Positions 25,604 through 36,134 are shown, counted from the stretch's first letter. The stretch is DNA of 64,000 nucleotides from Brevundimonas sp. (GCA_016742215.1 JACVCC010000001.1:124001-188000); one strand, 5' to 3'. The notes: a model not told the origin generated them from the letters alone. Program-made: numbers and translations.

Positions 25604-26506
25604 ATGATCCAGACGTCCCGACTTCGTTCGCTCCTCTTCTCGCGCAAGGCGATCCTGACCCTGGTCGGCGTGTCGCTGATCGCCGGCACGACGACCGTGG
25701 TCGCCCAGACCGCGCCGCTGGAGCCCGTTCAGTGGGACAAGCGCCGTCTGGACCAACTGGACCGCAATGTCCGCCGCCTTGAGCGCGCCGTGACCCAGCG
25801 CAACGCCGCCGGACAGCCCGTGCTGGTCGAGCCGGATCCCGAGGTCATCGCCCTGCAAGGCCGTGTCGACATCATGGACCGCCGCCTGCGCGACCTGGAA
25901 GCCACGACCCAACGCGTCAACGGCGATCTGGAGCGACTGACCTTCGCCCTCGACGAATCGCGTCGTGAGAACACGGAACTGGCGACTCGTCTGCGCGAGG
26001 CCGACACCCGCGTGCGCGCCATCGAGACGACCGCGGCCCGGGATCGTGAACTGAACAGCCCGATCCCGACCACCTCGCCGACCGGTGACCCGGCTCGCGA
26101 TCTGACCGCCGCCGTGCGCCTGATTTCGTCGGACCCGGCCATGGCCGATCGCGCCCTGCAGACCGTCGTCGCCGCCTGGCCCGACACGCCGCAGGCCCGT
26201 GAGGCCAACAGCCGTCTGGGTGATCTGCGTGTCGCCTCCGGAGACCACGAGAACGCCGTGCGCGCCTACGCCTCGGCCCTGCGCGGCTGGCCGACCACCC
26301 AGTGGGCGCCGGCGACCGTGCTGGAACTGGCCAACGCCCTGTTCGAGTCAGACAACAAGACGGCCGCGTGCAGCGCGCTTGTCGACTTCAACAACCGCTA
26401 CGCCGAGGCCTCCTCGGCCGCGCTGCGCTCGCGGGCGGCCGAGATGCGCACGCGCTTCGCCTGTGCGGCTCCGGCCGCCCGTCCGCCGGCGCGGAGACCC
26501 GGCTGA
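25604..26506 (+). CDS. cpoB: Tol-Pal accessory coordinator CpoB (YbgF)
   Basis: A 300-residue periplasmic protein. Signal peptide (about 1-35) is followed by a coiled coil (LDQLDRNVRRLERAVTQRN and DRRLRDLEATTQRVNGDLERL). A C-terminal TPR-like region then contains ALQTVVAAWPDTPQAREANSRLGDLRVASGDHENAVRAYASAL. CpoB coordinates peptidoglycan synthesis with Tol-driven constriction in E. coli. The stop overlaps the apparent CTG start of tilS. Confidence 0.87.
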   Translation: MIQTSRLRSLLFSRKAILTLVGVSLIAGTTTVVAQTAPLEPVQWDKRRLDQLDRNVRRLERAVTQRNAAGQPVLVEPDPEVIALQGRVDIMDRRLRDLEATTQRVNGDLERLTFALDESRRENTELATRLREADTRVRAIETTAARDRELNSPIPTTSPTGDPARDLTAAVRLISSDPAMADRALQTVVAAWPDTPQAREANSRLGDLRVASGDHENAVRAYASALRGWPTTQWAPATVLELANALFESDNKTAACSALVDFNNRYAEASSAALRSRAAEMRTRFACAAPAARPPARRPG

Positions 26507-27783
26507 GCCCTGTCGTTCCGGGCTGGCTGACGCAGGCGAGGGGGGGCCTCGACCGCAGGCTCGAAACCCATGTCGATCATCCGGTCGCCGTCGCCCTGTC
26601 CGGCGGCGGCGATTCCGTCGCTCTGCTGCATGTCGCGGTCGATTGGGCGAGGGCGACCGGGCGACGCCTGCTGGCGCTCTCCGTCGATCACGGGCTGAAT
26701 CCCGACAGCGCCGCCTGGATGGTCCGTGCCTGTGCGCAGGCGAGGGCCGTCGGCGCCGACTGGCAGGCCCTGCACTGGACTGGCGACAAGCCCGCGACGG
26801 GACTACAGGCCGCCGCCCGCGCCGCCCGTCACGCCCTCATCGCCGATGCGGCGCGTCAGGCCGGCGCGCATGTGGTCCTGTTCGCCCATACCGCCGACGA
26901 TATCGCCGAGGCCGACCTGATGCGGGCCGAAGGCTCATCCCTCGGCCGCCTGCGCGAATGGTCGCCGTCGCCTGCCTGGCCGGAGGGGCGGGGCCTGATG
27001 CTGCTCCGGCCCCTTCTTCACGCCGGCCGGGCCGACCTCCGCGACTGGCTGACCGTGCAGGGCCTCGACTGGATTGACGATCCCGCCAATCTCGACCCCC
27101 GGCACGCCCGCAGCCGCGCACGCGCGCGGCTATCCGGCGCCCGGGCCGAGCCGGCCGAGCCGGGCCCGGTCCACGGCGTTCTCGCCGTCGAGGACGACCT
27201 GATCCGCCTGACCCGCGACGTTTCCGCGCGCGCACTGGCCGCCGCACTGGTCTGCGCCGGCGGGTCCGATCGCCCACCGCGCGGGGACCGCCTCGGCAGA
27301 TGCCTCGCTCGCCTCTGGGCCGGCGAGAATTTCGCGACCACCCTGTGCGGCGCCCGGCTGGAAGCCACAGGCGAGGTGGTCCTCATCATGCGCGAGCCCG
27401 GCGAGTTCCGACGCGCCGCCGCTCACGATGTCGTGCTGTCGCCGGGCATCGAGACCGTCTGGGATGGCCGCTGGGCCCTGACCGCGCCGACGCCGGGCGG
27501 GTCCGCAGGTCCCGTCGCGGGACGGATGACGAGCTTGAACGATGACGAACGCCGGGCGCTTGGGGGGCTGCCCCCGCCTGCACGCGCGGCTCGTCCTGTC
27601 CTGCTGCGGGACGGGGAGCCTGCCCCGGTTCTTGCAGGAGAGATGCTGAAGGCGCGGTGTCTGGTTGGTGAACGACTGGCCCTCGCGCTGGACCGAATGA
27701 CGCACGAACGGGACCTTGGCCTCGCCATGCATGGCGCAACGCCTTGGAACCACCTATTTTCGGGCGCTGACATCACGAAGTGA
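26503..27783 (+). CDS. tilS: tRNA(Ile)-lysidine synthase TilS, apparent CTG start
   Basis: About 426 residues. N-type ATP pyrophosphatase domain with the PP-loop [11 protein letters not shown] (about 33-43), [14 protein letters not shown] and [16 protein letters not shown]. It modifies the wobble base of the AUA-reading tRNA-Ile, an essential step. No ATG, GTG or TTG lies between the cpoB stop and the PP-loop. The nearest normal start in frame is GTG 26368, 139 bases inside cpoB with no good ribosome-binding site. A CTG at 26503 overlaps the cpoB TGA as CTGA and has GGAGA five bases before it (26493-26497), so I place the start there. The metal/ATP loop is standard; the C-terminal part is divergent. 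Confidence 0.8.
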   Translation: MSPVVPGWLTQARGGLDRRLETHVDHPVAVALSGGGDSVALLHVAVDWARATGRRLLALSVDHGLNPDSAAWMVRACAQARAVGADWQALHWTGDKPATGLQAAARAARHALIADAARQAGAHVVLFAHTADDIAEADLMRAEGSSLGRLREWSPSPAWPEGRGLMLLRPLLHAGRADLRDWLTVQGLDWIDDPANLDPRHARSRARARLSGARAEPAEPGPVHGVLAVEDDLIRLTRDVSARALAAALVCAGGSDRPPRGDRLGRCLARLWAGENFATTLCGARLEATGEVVLIMREPGEFRRAAAHDVVLSPGIETVWDGRWALTAPTPGGSAGPVAGRMTSLNDDERRALGGLPPPARAARPVLLRDGEPAPVLAGEMLKARCLVGERLALALDRMTHERDLGLAMHGATPWNHLFSGADITK

Positions 27784-27820
27784 CGCTCCGCCGCCGGCGG
27801 ATCGAGGAGTCGAGACGAGA

Positions 27821-29776
<1,956 letters not shown>

Positions 29777-29800
29777 GCGGGCTTCGGACGAGGAATGCGG

Positions 29801-29828
29801 AAGGGCCGGAGAGCGATCTCCGGCCCTT
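29801..29828. terminator. Hairpin between convergent ftsH and rnk-like gene
   Basis: A perfect 12-bp stem (29801-29812 with 29817-29828) with a GCGA (GNRA) loop sits between two genes that end toward each other. T tracts are short on both sides, so it may end transcription in both directions with moderate efficiency or protect the 3' ends. Confidence 0.7.
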
Positions 29829-29835
29829 CATGCAT

Positions 29836-30252
29836 TCAGACCATCGCGTCATCGTCCTCGATGAGCACCGCGGTCAGTTTGCGCATCCGTCCCGAGGGGT
29901 CAGGCCAGCGGATCGACTGACCGGCGCCCAGGCCCAGCAGGCCCGCGCCGACATGCGACAACGGCGAGATAAGGCCACGATCAATATCGGCCTCGGACGG
30001 AGGCACGATCTTGACCCGGCGTGGGCCGCCGCCGCGGTCGTCCACGTAGTGAACCCAGCGGTTCAGGCCGACCGTATGGAGGCTGCGACCCGAATGGTCG
30101 ACCCTGGCGCGGTCGAGCTCCTGCTGGAGCAGGCCGGCCACGCCGTGGGCTTCGGATTCTCCGACTAGGGTGGAGAGCAGGGCGTGATCGGTCGCGCTGA
30201 GTTGGATGGCGGGCAGACGCGCGGGCGCGTCGCCGGGAGTGCGAGAGGGCAT
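29836..30252 (-). CDS. rnk: GreA/GreB-family C-terminal protein, Rnk-like
   Basis: A 138-residue protein with the GreA/B C-terminal domain: VHYVDDRGGGPRRVKIVPPSEADID followed by GLISPLSHVGAGLLGLGAGQSIRW. It has a short N-terminal helix pair instead of the long GreA coiled coil, as in Rnk (regulator of nucleoside diphosphate kinase). Rnk binds RNA polymerase without stimulating transcript cleavage. The symbol is assigned from domain layout; a divergent Gre paralogue is the alternative. Confidence 0.75.
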   Translation of the reverse strand: MPSRTPGDAPARLPAIQLSATDHALLSTLVGESEAHGVAGLLQQELDRARVDHSGRSLHTVGLNRWVHYVDDRGGGPRRVKIVPPSEADIDRGLISPLSHVGAGLLGLGAGQSIRWPDPSGRMRKLTAVLIEDDDAMV

Positions 30253-30316
30253 GGGAATATCTCGATGTCCGGAGCGGGGTCAGTTCGATGCCGCCCGAAA
30301 AGGGAAGAGTCGTGTC

Positions 30317-30351
30317 ACCCGGAAGCGCGACACGCGTCATCGCTCCCGGGT
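30317..30351 (-). other. Inverted repeat in the rnk-acyltransferase intergenic region
   Basis: The 290-base spacer 30253-30542 has no convincing gene. It holds an 11-bp inverted repeat with one mismatch (30317-30327 with 30341-30351, 13-base loop). On the minus strand this would lie 65 bases before the rnk start, possibly in its leader. No T tract follows on either strand. Confidence 0.35.
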
Positions 30352-30476
30352 CAGCCGCCTGCGACGAGGCGTCCCGCGTGGTTCAACAACCGGCCCTGTT
30401 CGGACAATCCGCACATCCCCCGGAAGCTAGGCTCACGGCCGTGGAAGTCAAATCCGGTCGCTCCTATCGCTCAATG

Positions 30477-30512
30477 AACTAGTTTGCATTACAGACTAGT
30501 CTGTTGTAGATC
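30477..30512 (+). promoter_or_regulatory. Palindromic operator and likely promoter of the acyltransferase gene
   Basis: A perfect 14-base palindrome, ACAGACTAGTCTGT, spans 30491-30504. It is preceded by a smaller one, AACTAGTT, at 30477-30484; the two share the ACTAGT core, 17 bases apart. TTGCAT (30484-30489) between them could be a -35 element, with a weak -10 near 30507-30512. The palindrome would then lie between the promoter elements, a typical repressor position. Such sites resemble TetR-family operators, but no TetR gene is nearby. Confidence 0.55.
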
Positions 30513-30542
30513 GCGGATATCGATACCGAGAGGGGCTGTCCC

Positions 30543-31757
30543 ATGTCGTTTTCCGAAGTTAATCCGCCCGAGCGCCTCCACGGCCTCGACGCCCTGCGCG
30601 CCGGCGCGCTGTTGCTGGGCGTGGTGCTGCACGCCACCCTGTCCTTTTTCCCTGAACAGATCTGGATCGTCGGGGACGACAGTCGCTCGATCGGCGCTGC
30701 TTGGCTGTTCTTCCCGATCCACCTGTTCCGCATGACGGCCTTCTTCCTGATCGCCGGCCTGTTCGCGCACATGATGCTGTCCCGGAAGGGATGGTGGGGG
30801 TTCGCGAAGGATCGGGCCGTCCGCATCGCCGGCCCGCTGTCGGCGTTCTGGTTCCCGATCATGGCCGGCATCGTCACCGCCCTGGTCTGGAACGCTCATG
30901 CGAATGGTCTGGTGACGCCCGGAGCGCCGCCGCCTCCGCCGCCGACCTATGACTGGACCAACTTCCCGCTGACCCACCTGTGGTTCCTCTACGTCCTCAG
31001 CCTGTTCTGCATCGCCGCCCTGATCCTGCGCGCGCCTTTCGCTGCGCTGGATCGCAACGGCGGCTGGGGCCGGATGGTCGACCGCCTGACCGGCGCCCTG
31101 ATCGGCTGGTGGACGCCCTTCCTGCTGGCCGCGCCTTTGGCGTTGGCGTTCTGGCTTGACCCGAAGTGGATCGCCTTCTTCGCCGTGCCGACGCCGGATG
31201 CCGGCGTGGTCCCGCATACCGCCGCCCTCGTCGGCTTCGGCCTGGCCTTCGCGCTCGGCTTCCTGCTGGATCGGCGCCGCGACCTGCTGACCCGCATCGC
31301 CGGCTGGTGGCCCGTCTATCTGATCCTGGCCGTGGTTTCGGGCGTGTGGAGCTACGTCCTTGCCGGCGGCCCCAGCCTCATCCCGATGGCCGAGCCGACC
31401 CAGGCCAAGGCCATCGCCGCGGCTGTAGTCGCCATGGCCGTCTTCAGCTCCGCACTGGCCGCCATGAGTCTGTGCCTGCGCTTCCTGTCCGGCCATAGCC
31501 CCGTGCGCCGCTATCTGTCCGACGCCTCCTACTGGATCTACATCCTGCACCTGCCGCTGGTGATGCTGGCGCAAGTCTGGGTTCAGGACTGGAGCGGCCC
31601 CTGGTGGGCCAAGCTCGCGGGCGTGTCGTTCGGCGTCTTCGCGGTCTGTCTGCTGAGCTACGAACTGCTGGTGCGCCACACCTTCATGGGCAAGTGGCTC
31701 AACGGTCGTCGCATCCCGTGGGGGCGGCCCGTCGCCGCTGCGGTCCCTGCCGAATAG
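30543..31757 (+). CDS. Acyltransferase-3 family membrane protein
   Basis: A 404-residue integral membrane protein of the acyltransferase-3 / OpgC-like family. It opens with GLDALRAGALLLGVVLHATL, where the His is the conserved catalytic candidate. About 10 helices follow, with VRIAGPLSAFWFPI and SDASYWIYILHLPLVMLAQ near the end. Members add acetyl or succinyl groups to envelope glycans or sterols; the acceptor is unknown here. A Pro-rich loop lies at about 120-130. Its upstream palindrome suggests repressor control. Confidence 0.85.
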   Translation: MSFSEVNPPERLHGLDALRAGALLLGVVLHATLSFFPEQIWIVGDDSRSIGAAWLFFPIHLFRMTAFFLIAGLFAHMMLSRKGWWGFAKDRAVRIAGPLSAFWFPIMAGIVTALVWNAHANGLVTPGAPPPPPPTYDWTNFPLTHLWFLYVLSLFCIAALILRAPFAALDRNGGWGRMVDRLTGALIGWWTPFLLAAPLALAFWLDPKWIAFFAVPTPDAGVVPHTAALVGFGLAFALGFLLDRRRDLLTRIAGWWPVYLILAVVSGVWSYVLAGGPSLIPMAEPTQAKAIAAAVVAMAVFSSALAAMSLCLRFLSGHSPVRRYLSDASYWIYILHLPLVMLAQVWVQDWSGPWWAKLAGVSFGVFAVCLLSYELLVRHTFMGKWLNGRRIPWGRPVAAAVPAE

Positions 31758-31819
31758 CTTGCCAAGGCCGACCGGCTCGTCCAACCCATGGGCGAGCCGG
31801 TTCCAACAGAGTCGCCGCC

Positions 31820-32461
31820 ATGACCCCCAAACCCCGCCTGCATTCCCCCGAGGACGACCTCGCCTTCATGCGCTCGATCGTCGAGGGCTCTGGACGGCCG
31901 CCGATGACCCTCGCCATCTGCTATCTTGCGGGCGGGCTCCTTTATGGCCTCCAGTGCCTGTTCCACCTCGGGCAGGTGTTCGGCGTGATCCGCTGGCCCG
32001 ATCTGGCCAATCTGATCTTCGTCGTGGGGATCACCGCGACCTTCTTCGTCGTCCTGACCTGGGCGATCCTGCATGATCGCAAGGCCGGTCCCTCGAACCG
32101 GGGGCCGCTGGCCGCCCGCATGACCAGCGCGGTCTTCAGCGCCACCGGCATGGCCAATACGGCCGTCATCATTGTGTTCGGCGTCGGCGCCTGGCGCGAT
32201 CAGGACTTCGCCATCTGGCTCTACTACGCCGCTATCGTCTTCGCCCTTCAGGCTGCCGCCTGGCTGGTGGCGTGGAGCCTGAAGAAGCGGCTGTGGATGC
32301 TGGCGACCTCTCTGGGCGGCTGGGTCACGGCGGTCGCCCTGGGTGTGCTGGTGCGCGAACCTCTGGCCTACCTTGGCGTCTGCACCGTCGCCCTGTTCCT
32401 GCTGTTCGCCCTGCCGGGCTGGGTCATGTTCCGCGACGCCCGGGGCGGGAAGGCGGCCTGA
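31820..32461 (+). CDS. Multi-pass membrane protein paired with a winged-helix regulator
   Basis: A 213-residue protein with about six hydrophobic segments (AICYLAGGLLYGLQCL, LIFVVGITATFFVVLTW, TAVIIVFGVGAW, YYAAIVFALQAAAWLVAW, LGGWVTAVALGVLV, TVALFLLFALPGW). Its soluble N-terminus begins SPEDDLAFMRSIVEGSG. No enzymatic motif is evident and I do not recognise a named family. It is followed after 3 bases by a small DNA-binding protein. The same pairing occurs in other bacteria, where the membrane protein may act as a sensor or be the regulator's target; this is inference. Confidence 0.7.
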   Translation: MTPKPRLHSPEDDLAFMRSIVEGSGRPPMTLAICYLAGGLLYGLQCLFHLGQVFGVIRWPDLANLIFVVGITATFFVVLTWAILHDRKAGPSNRGPLAARMTSAVFSATGMANTAVIIVFGVGAWRDQDFAIWLYYAAIVFALQAAAWLVAWSLKKRLWMLATSLGGWVTAVALGVLVREPLAYLGVCTVALFLLFALPGWVMFRDARGGKAA

Positions 32462-32464
32462 CCC

Positions 32465-32767
32465 ATGGGACTGGCCGACCTCGGCAGGATCGATGACGTC
32501 ATCCACGGCCGTATGCGGCTGGGGATCATGGTCTATCTGGCCGACGTCGACAGCGCCGACTTCACCGAGCTGAAGACGGTGCTGGAGGCGACCCAGGGCA
32601 ACCTCTCCGTCCACCTGAAGAAGCTTGAGGAGGCGGGCTATGTCGCCATCGCCAAGAGCTTCCGGGACAACAAGCCCCTGACGCGCGTCTCGATCACCGC
32701 CGAGGGCCGCAAGGCGTTCGGAGTCTACCTGGAAGCCATCGGCAAGCTGATCGGCGGGCGCGACTGA
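32465..32767 (+). CDS. Winged-helix transcriptional regulator
   Basis: A 100-residue one-domain regulator. IDDVIHGRMRLGIMVYLAD is followed by the recognition helix region DFTELKTVLEATQGNLSVHLKKLEEAGYV and the wing SFRDNKPLTRVSITAEGRKAF. It resembles the ArsR/MarR-like HTH_27 group. With no sensing domain of its own, signals may come through the membrane protein encoded just upstream. Its stop overlaps the following gene (TGATG). Confidence 0.82.
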   Translation: MGLADLGRIDDVIHGRMRLGIMVYLADVDSADFTELKTVLEATQGNLSVHLKKLEEAGYVAIAKSFRDNKPLTRVSITAEGRKAFGVYLEAIGKLIGGRD

Positions 32768-33366
32768 TGGCCCCGATCGTCGTCGATCCGAAGCACGTCT
32801 GCGAGTTCGTCGACTACGACGCCTTCCAAACCTGGCTGGCGGCCAATCATGACAGCGCGCCCGAAGTCTGGATCAAGATCCACAAGAAGGGCTCGGGCCT
32901 CCCGTCCATCAATCACATCGAGGCCATCGACGCCGTCCTGTGCTGGGGCTGGATCGACGCGGTGCGCAAGAGCTTCGACGACAAGAGCTTCCTTCAGCGC
33001 TACGTCCCGCGCGGGAGGAAGAGCGTCTGGAGCCAGGTCAATGTCGCCAATGTCGCCCGCCTGATCGAGGCAGGTCGCATGACCGAACACGGTCTGAAAC
33101 AGGTCGAGGCGGCGAAGGCAGACGGCCGTTGGGACGCCGCCTACCGGGTCAAGGGCTCCGCCGTACCTCACGACCTTCAGGCCGCGCTGGACGCCGACCC
33201 GAAGGCCAAGGCCTTTTTCGACACCCTGACCGCCCAGAACCGGTTCGCCCTGATCTTCCGCCTGCAGTCGCTGAAGACCGAGGCGGGGCGTAAGAAGCGC
33301 ATCGAGGCCACCCTCGACATGCTGCGCAGGGGCGAGACCGTCTACCCGCAGGCCAGCAGGCCATGA
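32767..33366 (+). CDS. YdeI/OmpD-associated family protein
   Basis: A 199-residue soluble protein. EFVDYDAFQTWLAANHDSAPEVW, INHIEAIDAVLCWGWIDAVRKSFDD and RYVPRGRKSVWSQVN are the family's typical blocks. A helical C-terminal part follows, with LTAQNRFALIFRLQSLKTEAGR and KRIEATLDML. The function of this family is not established. It begins on the stop of the winged-helix gene and its end overlaps folP by four bases (ATGA), so all three may be one transcript. Confidence 0.83.
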   Translation: MAPIVVDPKHVCEFVDYDAFQTWLAANHDSAPEVWIKIHKKGSGLPSINHIEAIDAVLCWGWIDAVRKSFDDKSFLQRYVPRGRKSVWSQVNVANVARLIEAGRMTEHGLKQVEAAKADGRWDAAYRVKGSAVPHDLQAALDADPKAKAFFDTLTAQNRFALIFRLQSLKTEAGRKKRIEATLDMLRRGETVYPQASRP

Positions 33367-34181
33367 TCGGGCTCCCGCGAGTCATGGGCATCGTCAACAC
33401 GACGCCGGACAGCTTTTCTGACGGCGGCCGGCATGACGACGTCGAGGCCGCCATCGCTCACGGCCTGAAACTGGTAGGGCAGGGCGCGGACATTCTCGAC
33501 GTTGGCGGCGAAAGCACCCGGCCGGGCGCCGAGCCCGTCAGTGTGGACGAGGAGATCGCCCGCACCGTCCCGGTCATCGCCGGCCTGGCCAGGGCCTGGG
33601 GCGGGCCGATCAGTATCGACACCATGAAGCCCGAGGTCGCCCGCGCCGCCATCGCCGCCGGGGCGACGATCTGGAACGATGTGGCCGCCCTGGGCTTCGC
33701 GCCGGACGGGATGAAGACCGCCGCCGCCCTCGGCTGCGACGTCGTGCTGATGCACATGAAGGGCGAGCCGCGCACGATGCAGGACGCCCCGCACTATGAC
33801 GACGTGGTCGCCGAGGTCGCCGACTGGCTGGCGCACCGGGCGGGCGAGGCCATGGCCGCCGGCATCGCGCCCGACCGCATCTGGCTGGATCCGGGTATCG
33901 GCTTCGGCAAGACGTTCGAGCACAATCTGCTGCTCACCGCCCACCTCGACCGCATCGGCGCCACGGGCCTGCCGATCCTTTATGGCGCCAGCCGCAAGCG
34001 CGTGATCGCCGGCATCGACCCGACCGCGGGCGATCCGATGGACCGGCTCGGCGGTTCGCTGGCTCTCGCGCTGGAGGCCGCCCGTCGCGGCGCCGGCATC
34101 GTCCGCGTCCATGATGTCCGCGAGACCGTTCAGGCGCTGAAGGTGCAGGCGGCGCTCGGCGCTCAGGCCTTGCGGCGATAG
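33363..34181 (+). CDS. folP: Dihydropteroate synthase FolP
   Basis: A 272-residue enzyme joining p-aminobenzoate to the pterin diphosphate in folate synthesis, the target of sulfonamides. Motifs are VMGIVNTTPDSFSDGG, DVGGESTRPGAEPV, SIDTMKPEVARAA, VLMHMKGEPRTMQ, LDPGIGFGKTFEHN and YGASRKRVI. All expected pterin-site elements are present. The start overlaps the YdeI-like gene; the 3' end overlaps the opposite DUF1579-like gene by 19 bases. Confidence 0.95.
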   Translation: MIGLPRVMGIVNTTPDSFSDGGRHDDVEAAIAHGLKLVGQGADILDVGGESTRPGAEPVSVDEEIARTVPVIAGLARAWGGPISIDTMKPEVARAAIAAGATIWNDVAALGFAPDGMKTAAALGCDVVLMHMKGEPRTMQDAPHYDDVVAEVADWLAHRAGEAMAAGIAPDRIWLDPGIGFGKTFEHNLLLTAHLDRIGATGLPILYGASRKRVIAGIDPTAGDPMDRLGGSLALALEAARRGAGIVRVHDVRETVQALKVQAALGAQALRR

Positions 34182-34588
34182 CGGGTGACGTTGAAATCCT
34201 GCCACTCGCCGGCGTCGTTCCGGAACCGGCCGGTCGTGATACGCTCCTCGGCCGAGACGATCTCCCAGATGTCCTCGTAGTCGGTCTCGCCCGGCTTCCC
34301 GTCCATGCGCGGCCCCCGGCTGGCCAGAGCCAGCCGTTGCCCGTCCGGCGCGCCGTCGTAGACCCACAGCCCGGCGTACTCCCAGCTGATGAAATCGCCC
34401 GTGACCCGGCCGGTCTCCTTGTTGAACGACAGCTGGAACCGGACTTCGTCGTCGCTCTCGATGATCACCCATGCACCGCGTCGGGTCACCGTCTCCGTAC
34501 CGGTTCTCGCGCGCGCCGGATCCGACGGAATGCTGTCGCCTTCGTAGGTCCAGTCGCCGGTCAGTTGGTCCAGCCAGTCGGTGCTCAT
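34163..34588 (-). CDS. DUF1579-like protein
   Basis: A 141-residue soluble protein with a lipocalin-like strand pattern: WLDQLTGDWTYEG near the start, RRGAWVIIESDDEV, then repeated Trp/Tyr strands (FISWEYAGLWVYDG) and a basic end RYRRKA. The opening LxGxW motif suits DUF1579, whose function is unknown. It is convergent with folP and overlaps its last 19 bases. The 143-base spacer to thiD holds no gene and presumably the divergent promoters. Confidence 0.65.
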   Translation of the reverse strand: MSTDWLDQLTGDWTYEGDSIPSDPARARTGTETVTRRGAWVIIESDDEVRFQLSFNKETGRVTGDFISWEYAGLWVYDGAPDGQRLALASRGPRMDGKPGETDYEDIWEIVSAEERITTGRFRNDAGEWQDFNVTRYRRKA

Positions 34589-34731
34589 GCGATCGACTCC
34601 TCGGTAATCGGGTCCTTCGACTACCCTTCAGGCCGCGTACCGTTCCGGGAAACCGGCCGGGTGCGACGAAAGGCTTCCGACGGAACCTTCGCCGTCTTGC
34701 ATCGCCGCGTCGAGTCCGCCATCTGCCCCTC

Positions 34732-35535
34732 ATGACCTCATTGGGACGCGTTCTGATCATCGCCGGCTCGGACTCGGGCGGCGGGGCGGGAATACAGGCC
34801 GATGTGAAGGCCGTGACCGCCCTGGGCGGCTTCGCGGCCACCGCCATCACGGCGATCACGGTGCAGAACACGCTTGGCGTCCACGGCGTTCATCCCTTGC
34901 CGCTCGATCTGATCGAGGCGCAGGCGCGGGCCGTTCTGGATGACATCGGGACTGACGCGATCAAGACCGGCATGCTGGGCTCCACCGACGTCGTCGAGCG
35001 CGTCGCCGCCATTCTCGACAGCTCCGACGCGCCTGCGGTCGTCGACCCGGTGATGATCGCCAAGGGCGGCCACCCGCTGCTGCCCGACGAGGCGGTGGAG
35101 GCCGTCAAATCCCTCATGGTGCCGCGCGCTGCGCTCCTGACCCCCAACGCCCCCGAGGCCGAGGCCCTGACCGGGCTTCCGGTCTCCGATCTGGACGGCC
35201 AGCGTCGCGCTGGCGCCTTCCTGATCGGCATGGGGGCGAAGGCCGTGCTGATGAAGGGCGGCCACGTCGCCACCGGCGACCGGGTCATCGACGTTCTGGT
35301 CACGCCGGACGGGGAGACCCTGCTGGAGGGCGAGCGGGTCGACACCCGCCACACCCACGGCACCGGCTGCACCCTCGCCAGCGCCTGCGCTGCCGGTCTG
35401 GCCAGGGGCCTGAGCCTTGAGGCCGCCGTGACCGAGGCCTGGGCCTATGTCGCTGAAGCCATCCGCCGGGCTCCGGGTCTGGGCGGCGGCCACGGTCCGC
35501 TGGACCACGCCTGGCCGATGCGGGGCGACCGATGA
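34732..35535 (+). CDS. thiD: Hydroxymethylpyrimidine/phosphomethylpyrimidine kinase ThiD
   Basis: A 267-residue ribokinase-fold enzyme that phosphorylates HMP and HMP-P in thiamine synthesis. It has VLIIAGSDSGGGAGIQAD at the start, ITVQNTLGVHGV, VVDPVMIAKGG, and the catalytic HTHGTGCTLASACAAGLA near the end. No thiE or other thi gene is adjacent. The start ATG at 34732 fits the family; an earlier frame extension from 34471 has no similarity. Its stop overlaps the next gene (ATGA). Confidence 0.95.
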   Translation: MTSLGRVLIIAGSDSGGGAGIQADVKAVTALGGFAATAITAITVQNTLGVHGVHPLPLDLIEAQARAVLDDIGTDAIKTGMLGSTDVVERVAAILDSSDAPAVVDPVMIAKGGHPLLPDEAVEAVKSLMVPRAALLTPNAPEAEALTGLPVSDLDGQRRAGAFLIGMGAKAVLMKGGHVATGDRVIDVLVTPDGETLLEGERVDTRHTHGTGCTLASACAAGLARGLSLEAAVTEAWAYVAEAIRRAPGLGGGHGPLDHAWPMRGDR

Positions 35536-36101
35536 CCGACCTGGAAGCCCGTCTCGCCGGAATCGTTCGCGCCAATCCGGACCTGATGCATGTCCTGACG
35601 ACGGTGCGTGGTCTTGGGCTGAACGACTGGCGGGTCTTCTCCGGCGCGGTCTATCAGGCCGTCTGGAACGAGGTGACCGGCCGCCCGGCGGGCTACGGCA
35701 TCAAGGACTATGACCTCGGCTATTTCGACCCGGACACCAGCTGGGACGCCGAGGACGTGGTCATCAAACGCGTCGCCGCCGCCTTCGAGCCGCCGTTCCG
35801 GGACATCGTCGAGGTTCGCAATCAGGCGCGCGTTCATCTCTGGTTTTGGGACCGCTTCGGCGAACCCTATGAGGCCCTGACCGGCACGGACGAGGCTCTG
35901 GGCCGCTTCGTCGCCCCGGCCTTCTCCGTCGGCGTGCGGCTGGAGGACGACGACAGCATCAGCATCGCCGCGCCCTTCGGTCTTGAGGACATGTTCGCCA
36001 TGGTCCTGCGCCCCAATCCACATCGGCCGCTGGCGAAGGGTTGGGACAAGGTCGTGGCCAGCGCCTCGGCCCGCTGGCCCGAGCTACGCGTCGAGACATG
36101 A
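35532..36101 (+). CDS. Nucleotidyltransferase-like protein (DUF925 type)
   Basis: A 189-residue protein. The motif GYGIKDYDLGYFDPDTSWDAE resembles the divergent nucleotidyltransferase acidic pair (DYDLGYFD). Preceding it is GAVYQAVWNEVTGRPA, and following is RVHLWFWDRFGEPYEALTGTDEAL; these blocks match the NTP_transf_6/DUF925 family. The substrate is unknown. ThiD and this gene are coupled by ATGA, so they are probably co-regulated. A hairpin follows immediately. Confidence 0.8.
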   Translation: MTDLEARLAGIVRANPDLMHVLTTVRGLGLNDWRVFSGAVYQAVWNEVTGRPAGYGIKDYDLGYFDPDTSWDAEDVVIKRVAAAFEPPFRDIVEVRNQARVHLWFWDRFGEPYEALTGTDEALGRFVAPAFSVGVRLEDDDSISIAAPFGLEDMFAMVLRPNPHRPLAKGWDKVVASASARWPELRVET

Positions 36102-36104
36102 GAA

Positions 36105-36134
36105 AGGGGCGCGACCCTTGCGGATCGCGCCCCT
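36105..36134. terminator. Hairpin between convergent genes after the DUF925-type gene
   Basis: A 10-bp perfect stem (36105-36114 with 36125-36134) with a 10-base loop starts 3 bases after the stop of the plus-strand gene. It lies 30 bases from the end of the minus-strand gene. No long T tract follows, so termination strength is uncertain. Confidence 0.6.

Noticed and set aside
26302-26502. N-terminal extension of TilS from GTG 26302 or 26368
   Set aside because: The region is coding for cpoB in another frame, and the extension has shadow composition with no good ribosome-binding site. The CTG at 26503 fits better.
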